Part shown: one piece after another, positions 60,908 through 64,000 of the stretch
Position numbering within the stretch: the first letter of the stretch is position 1
How the letters are laid out: each line of letters begins with the position of its first letter
Source: Gordonia westfalica
GTDB lineage: Bacteria; Actinomycetota; Actinomycetes; Mycobacteriales; Mycobacteriaceae
Reading direction: 5' to 3'
DNA length: 64,000 bases
Assembly (NCBI RefSeq): GCF_900105725.1
Contig: NZ_FNLM01000034.1
Location: 3,224,001 to 3,288,000 of the forward strand
Position numbers and translations under genes: made by a program
The notes under the pieces: model-generated
Databases searched by the model: none
What the model was told of the DNA's origin: nothing
The model's input: only the letters and a program-made list of their open reading frames with translations

Positions 60908-61992
60908 CAGTTACCTCCGACGCGCGGGCCGTCGACGACACCCATGCGGGCCAGCGGACCCGCGACCGCGGGCACGGTGTCGAGGAGCAGACGGATCTGC
61001 AAGGTCTTGGCCTCCTCGTTGCCCTTGAACGTGTTGCGCAACTGTTCGATCGCCTTTCGTGTCTTTGCCATCGACGCACCGCCGCCGATCATCTGCGGCA
61101 CCGGGTCGACCAGGTACTTGATCGAGGTGACCACCGGGGTCAGATCCGTGGCGTGCGAGCCCAGCAGGGTGCCGATGGCGCCGAACAGCCCGTCGGCGGC
61201 GACGGTGAGGGACCGGTCCATCAGGTCGTGGTAGGCCTCGTCCACGCCGCGTGAACCATCAGGCAGCTTGTTGAGGACGTTGTTGCTGATCGCATCCAGG
61301 CTCTTCATCGCCTCCCGGTTGAAACCGGGGAAGGCCTCGGCGAGGTCGTTCATCTTGCCGAGGAGTGTGCTCGGCATCTGGCGCTGCGTACGCGCCACCT
61401 TGTCGGTGAAGATGACCGCGGTCTCGATCAGCGGCGACAGGCCGTTGGCGTAGCGCATCACCTCGTCGAGGCTGTCGATCATGTCGCGGGTCAGCGTCCC
61501 GTCCACCACGATCGAGCTGCGTTCGATCATCGTCGACATGGTGAAATCCGGTGCGGCCTCACGGCGTACGGTCTGCCCGCTGCGCAGGGACTCCCCACCC
61601 GGCATCGCCACGAGGTTGACCGCGGTGACGCCGAAGTAGTTCTGCGGCCGGTAGTCGAGCTGGAACGAATCGGTGAGGCTGCCCGCCGCCTGGTCGTCGA
61701 GCACCACGTCGACGTGGACGACACCGGGTTCGGTCGCGTCGATACCGGTCACCTCGCCGACCTCGGCCCCGCGGAGCAGGACCCGGCTCCCGTTCTCGAC
61801 GCCGGGTCCCAGTGCCGGGAGAACCAGGTGCAGATCGGTTCCCCGGGGCGCGGTCGCGCGGGGATAGACCACCGCGAACACCGCGACGACGACCACCAAC
61901 ACCACCAGCGCCGAGAGGCCGGCCGTGACGAGCGTCCGGGACTGCCCCCGGACATCTCCTCTGATGAAGTCCTGACTGCTGTTCACTGACAC
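60907..61992 (-). CDS. mceA: MCE family protein MceA
   Basis: 361 residues: membrane helix (LVTAGLSALVVLVVVVAVFAVVYP), MCE domain LHLVLPALGPGVENGSRVLLRGAEVGEVTGIDATEPGVVHVDVVLDD and helical needle region. First of six Mce subunits. GTG 61992 lies one base after the yrbEB stop; a second GTG two codons later is possible. Confidence 0.92.
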   Translation of the reverse strand: MSVNSSQDFIRGDVRGQSRTLVTAGLSALVVLVVVVAVFAVVYPRATAPRGTDLHLVLPALGPGVENGSRVLLRGAEVGEVTGIDATEPGVVHVDVVLDDQAAGSLTDSFQLDYRPQNYFGVTAVNLVAMPGGESLRSGQTVRREAAPDFTMSTMIERSSIVVDGTLTRDMIDSLDEVMRYANGLSPLIETAVIFTDKVARTQRQMPSTLLGKMNDLAEAFPGFNREAMKSLDAISNNVLNKLPDGSRGVDEAYHDLMDRSLTVAADGLFGAIGTLLGSHATDLTPVVTSIKYLVDPVPQMIGGGASMAKTRKAIEQLRNTFKGNEEAKTLQIRLLLDTVPAVAGPLARMGVVDGPRVGGN

Positions 61993-61993
61993 G

Positions 61994-62857
61994 TCAACCC
62001 CTGAACGGAAGGACCGGATTGAGGCCCCAGATGGCCACGGTCATGAGGAAATTGAGAACGACGATGGCGACCAGGCTTGCGCGGATGGCGCGCCCGGATG
62101 CGGCGCCGACACCTGCCGGCCCACCGGATGCGAAATAGCCGTAATAGCAATGGATGATGGTGATCACCGCGCAGAAGATGAGCGCCTTGGCGACCGAAGC
62201 GAGAAGATCCGGTATCGAGATGAACTGCGCGAAGTAGTGGTCGTAGGTTCCCTCGGGTTGGTCGTGGAAGAGTTTCACGATCAGTCCGCCGGTGATGAAG
62301 CTGACGACCAGCGCCATCAGGTAGCTCGGCAGCACCACGAGCATGCCGCCGATGAGTCGGGTTCCCACCACGAACGGGATGGCCCGCAGACCCATGGTCT
62401 CGGTCGCGTCGATCTCCTCGGAGATTCGCATGGCGCCGATCTCCGCGGTCATCCGGCAGCCTGCCTGCGCGGCGAAGCCGATGCCGGTGATGATCGGCGC
62501 CACCACGCGGATGTTGCCGAACGAGTTGATGATTCCGGTCAGCGCGCCGAACCCGAGGAGGTCGAAGGCCATGAAGGCCATGATCGCGACCACCGAACCC
62601 ACCGCGATGCCCAGGAAGAACATCAGGCTGACCACACCGCCGTCGACGATGATCGAGCCACTCCCCCAGGCCATGTCGTTCATGGTCTTGAGTGTTTGCT
62701 TGCGATAGTGGCGAATCGTCGTCGGCAACAACGCGAAGGTCTTGCCGACGAACACCACGATCTGACCGAAGGTCGCGATGGCCGCGGTCACGCGTTCGTT
62801 CAACGCTCGGCCCAGGCGGACGATCCCCGCGCTTGCCGTAGCACTCTCTGTCGTCAT
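61994..62857 (-). CDS. yrbEB: MlaE/YrbE family permease YrbEB
   Basis: 287 residues with five or six membrane helices: NSFGNIRVVAPIITGIGFAAQAGCRMTAEIGAMRISEEIDATETMGLRAIPFVVGTR is the MlaE EQuLO-type coupling helix region that contacts the ATPase. Forms the permease heterodimer with YrbEA. Seven bases follow the yrbEA stop. Confidence 0.94.
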   Translation of the reverse strand: MTTESATASAGIVRLGRALNERVTAAIATFGQIVVFVGKTFALLPTTIRHYRKQTLKTMNDMAWGSGSIIVDGGVVSLMFFLGIAVGSVVAIMAFMAFDLLGFGALTGIINSFGNIRVVAPIITGIGFAAQAGCRMTAEIGAMRISEEIDATETMGLRAIPFVVGTRLIGGMLVVLPSYLMALVVSFITGGLIVKLFHDQPEGTYDHYFAQFISIPDLLASVAKALIFCAVITIIHCYYGYFASGGPAGVGAASGRAIRASLVAIVVLNFLMTVAIWGLNPVLPFRG

Positions 62858-62864
62858 CTGAGCC

Positions 62865-63725
62865 TCACGCCAGTTGGGCCGGGAAGAACATGGCCTGCAG
62901 CTGACTGACCGCCATGTTCGTCATGAAAATGCACAGGACACTGAGGACCACCGAGGCGTTGACCGCGTTGGCCACACCTTTGGGACCACCCTTGGCCTCG
63001 AGTCCGCGCAAGCTTGCGATGACCACGACGATGAAGGCGAACAACACGGCCTTCAGCACCGAGAACATCAGGTCGGTCGGGGTTGCGAAGGTTCCGAAGG
63101 ACTGCCAGAAGCTCGCCGGGACAACGTCGTTGACGTTCGCCGCGATTGCCAGGCCCGCGCCCACACCGGACGCGATGATCATCACGCAGAGCGCCGGGGC
63201 GATGGCGAGCATCGCCAGGAACCGCGGCACGATGAGCCGCTGCACCGGGTTGACGCCGATCACCCTCATCGCCTCGATCTCCTCGCGGATCGACCGCGCA
63301 CCGAGGTCGGAGGCGATCGCCGACGCTGCCGCACCACTCATCAGGAGGCCGGCGGCCATCGGCGCGCCCTGGTTCACCACGCCGAGACCCGACGCCGCGC
63401 CCGCAAGGGAGTTGGCGCCGACCTGATCCATGACGCCACCGACCTGAACCGAGACCTCGGCACCGATCGGAACCGCCATCAGCAGCGCGGGAAGCGCGGT
63501 GACCTTGAAGAGCTTCCACATCTGGTCGATCACTTCACCGCCGGCCAGGCGGAGGGTGAAGGTGTCGGTGATCGCGAACCGGATCATCTCCCCGGCCAGT
63601 CGCGCCGAACGACCGATGGTCGCCAGACTACGACTGATCCGGTCGATCACGCCGGCGACGAACCTGCGGAGCGCCTCGGCCGATCTGATTCCCGGACTGC
63701 GCCCTCCCAGAGCACTGACAGTCAT
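62865..63725 (-). CDS. yrbEA: MlaE/YrbE family permease YrbEA
   Basis: 286 residues with five or six membrane helices. AAPMAAGLLMSG-type region, SAIASDLGARSIREEIEAMRVIGVNPVQRLIVPRFLAMLAIAPALC carries the conserved coupling helix. First gene of the ten-gene mce operon. ATG 63725 with a GAGAGGA site; a GTG just upstream is also in frame. Confidence 0.94.
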   Translation of the reverse strand: MTVSALGGRSPGIRSAEALRRFVAGVIDRISRSLATIGRSARLAGEMIRFAITDTFTLRLAGGEVIDQMWKLFKVTALPALLMAVPIGAEVSVQVGGVMDQVGANSLAGAASGLGVVNQGAPMAAGLLMSGAAASAIASDLGARSIREEIEAMRVIGVNPVQRLIVPRFLAMLAIAPALCVMIIASGVGAGLAIAANVNDVVPASFWQSFGTFATPTDLMFSVLKAVLFAFIVVVIASLRGLEAKGGPKGVANAVNASVVLSVLCIFMTNMAVSQLQAMFFPAQLA

Positions 63726-63930
63726 CACGGTCCTCTCGAATTCATTAAGAGCGGTGACACGTCGGGGAGAACTCCGAACGGTCCACGACCCCGTGGCGGG
63801 GTTTGGGCTGCCCCCGCGCCGGCGTCGACGGTGAGGTCCCGGGGGATGTCTCCCCGACTTCGGACATCACCCATGTGGCCTGGCACCGTAAGGCGGAACA
63901 CTGTGATGCCCACCACTTGAAACCTTGATC

Positions 63931-63961
63931 AGGCTAGCAGACATGAGACGTTAGCTGTCAA
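63931..63961 (-). promoter_or_regulatory. candidate mce operon promoter
   Basis: On the minus strand TTGACA (complement of 63956-63961) is followed after 19 bases by TAGCCT (63931-63936). If used, the transcript has an untranslated leader of about 200 bases before yrbEA, holding a small ACCCCG-TGG-CGGGGT hairpin near 63788. The rest of 63726-64000 shows nothing I can assign. A direct TGTCA-AG-TGTCA at 63956-63967 overlaps the -35 and could be an operator half-site pair. Confidence 0.4.
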
Positions 63962-64000
63962 GTGTCAGCAGCTCGAAATTGTCTGGACCGGCGAAAACCC

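Noticed and set aside
63726..64000. KstR-type sterol operator before the mce operon
   Set aside because: I found no sequence of the TNNAAC-NN-GTTNNA kind, so I do not call this the cholesterol (mce4) locus.

Overview
The window is high-GC actinobacterial DNA, most likely from Gordonia or a close relative in the Mycobacteriales. The evidence is a GroEL2-type chaperonin with tandem CIRCE sites, F420-type and mce/yrbE genes, a mycobacterial-style moeA-psd-pssA-AAA block, frequent GTG and apparently leaderless starts, and many 4-bp ATGA/GTGA gene overlaps. It looks like ordinary chromosome: I see no insertion sequence, phage, CRISPR array, tRNA or rRNA.

Layout. 0-2.8 kb: groEL2 (minus) and a divergent luciferase-like oxidoreductase. 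2.9-5.5 kb: an SDR dehydrogenase and an NTF2-like protein, divergent from a LysR regulator. 5.5-16.7 kb: a phenylacetate (paa) catabolic island with paaABCDE-K and paaF-H-G on minus, paaR and paaZ-ethD-paaI on plus, and three copies of one probable PaaR operator. 16.8-20.6 kb: a five-gene operon, DUF4178-DUF2617-DUF4247-DUF350-membrane aminopropyltransferase, of unknown function. 20.7-29 kb: a LytS-type kinase and a LytTR-type regulator (frameshifted here) flanking a minus-strand pit/DUF47 phosphate pair, followed by two tandem small-membrane-protein/sodium-solute-symporter modules, the second being DUF485-ActP. 29-35.6 kb: amidase, TetR, MFS pump, TetR and a pair of acyl-CoA dehydrogenases. 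35.6-36.4 kb: an unusual repeat field and a second, frameshifted DUF350 gene. 36.5-44.1 kb: SRPBCC protein, HAD phosphatase, moeA, psd, pssA, a Cdc48-like AAA ATPase and a TetR regulator. 44.3-53.7 kb: a minus-strand acyl-CoA gene cluster (PDR-type reductase, tandem GNAT, fused double CoA-transferase, aldehyde dehydrogenase, Cys-less thiolase plus DUF35, NTF2-like protein, second thiolase-like protein). 53.8-64 kb: a complete minus-strand mce operon (yrbEA, yrbEB, mceA-F, mam, mceG/mkl).

How it fits together. The paa island takes phenylacetate to phenylacetyl-CoA (PaaK), epoxidises it (PaaABCDE), isomerises it (PaaG), opens the ring (PaaZ) and beta-oxidises the product (PaaF, PaaH); the paaJ thiolase is not in the window. 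The mce transporter probably imports a hydrophobic carbon source, and the adjacent 44-54 kb cluster has the enzymes expected for CoA activation, retro-aldol or thiolytic cleavage and aldehyde oxidation of a branched acyl chain. That functional link is an inference from position.

Two cautions. Three genes (LytTR regulator, second DUF350, second thiolase) each appear broken by the loss of one base in a C/G run, a pattern that could be sequencing error as easily as mutation. The most plausible under-described system is the DUF4178/DUF2617/DUF4247/DUF350/aminopropyltransferase operon; the Cys-less thiolase/DUF35/NTF2 set is second.
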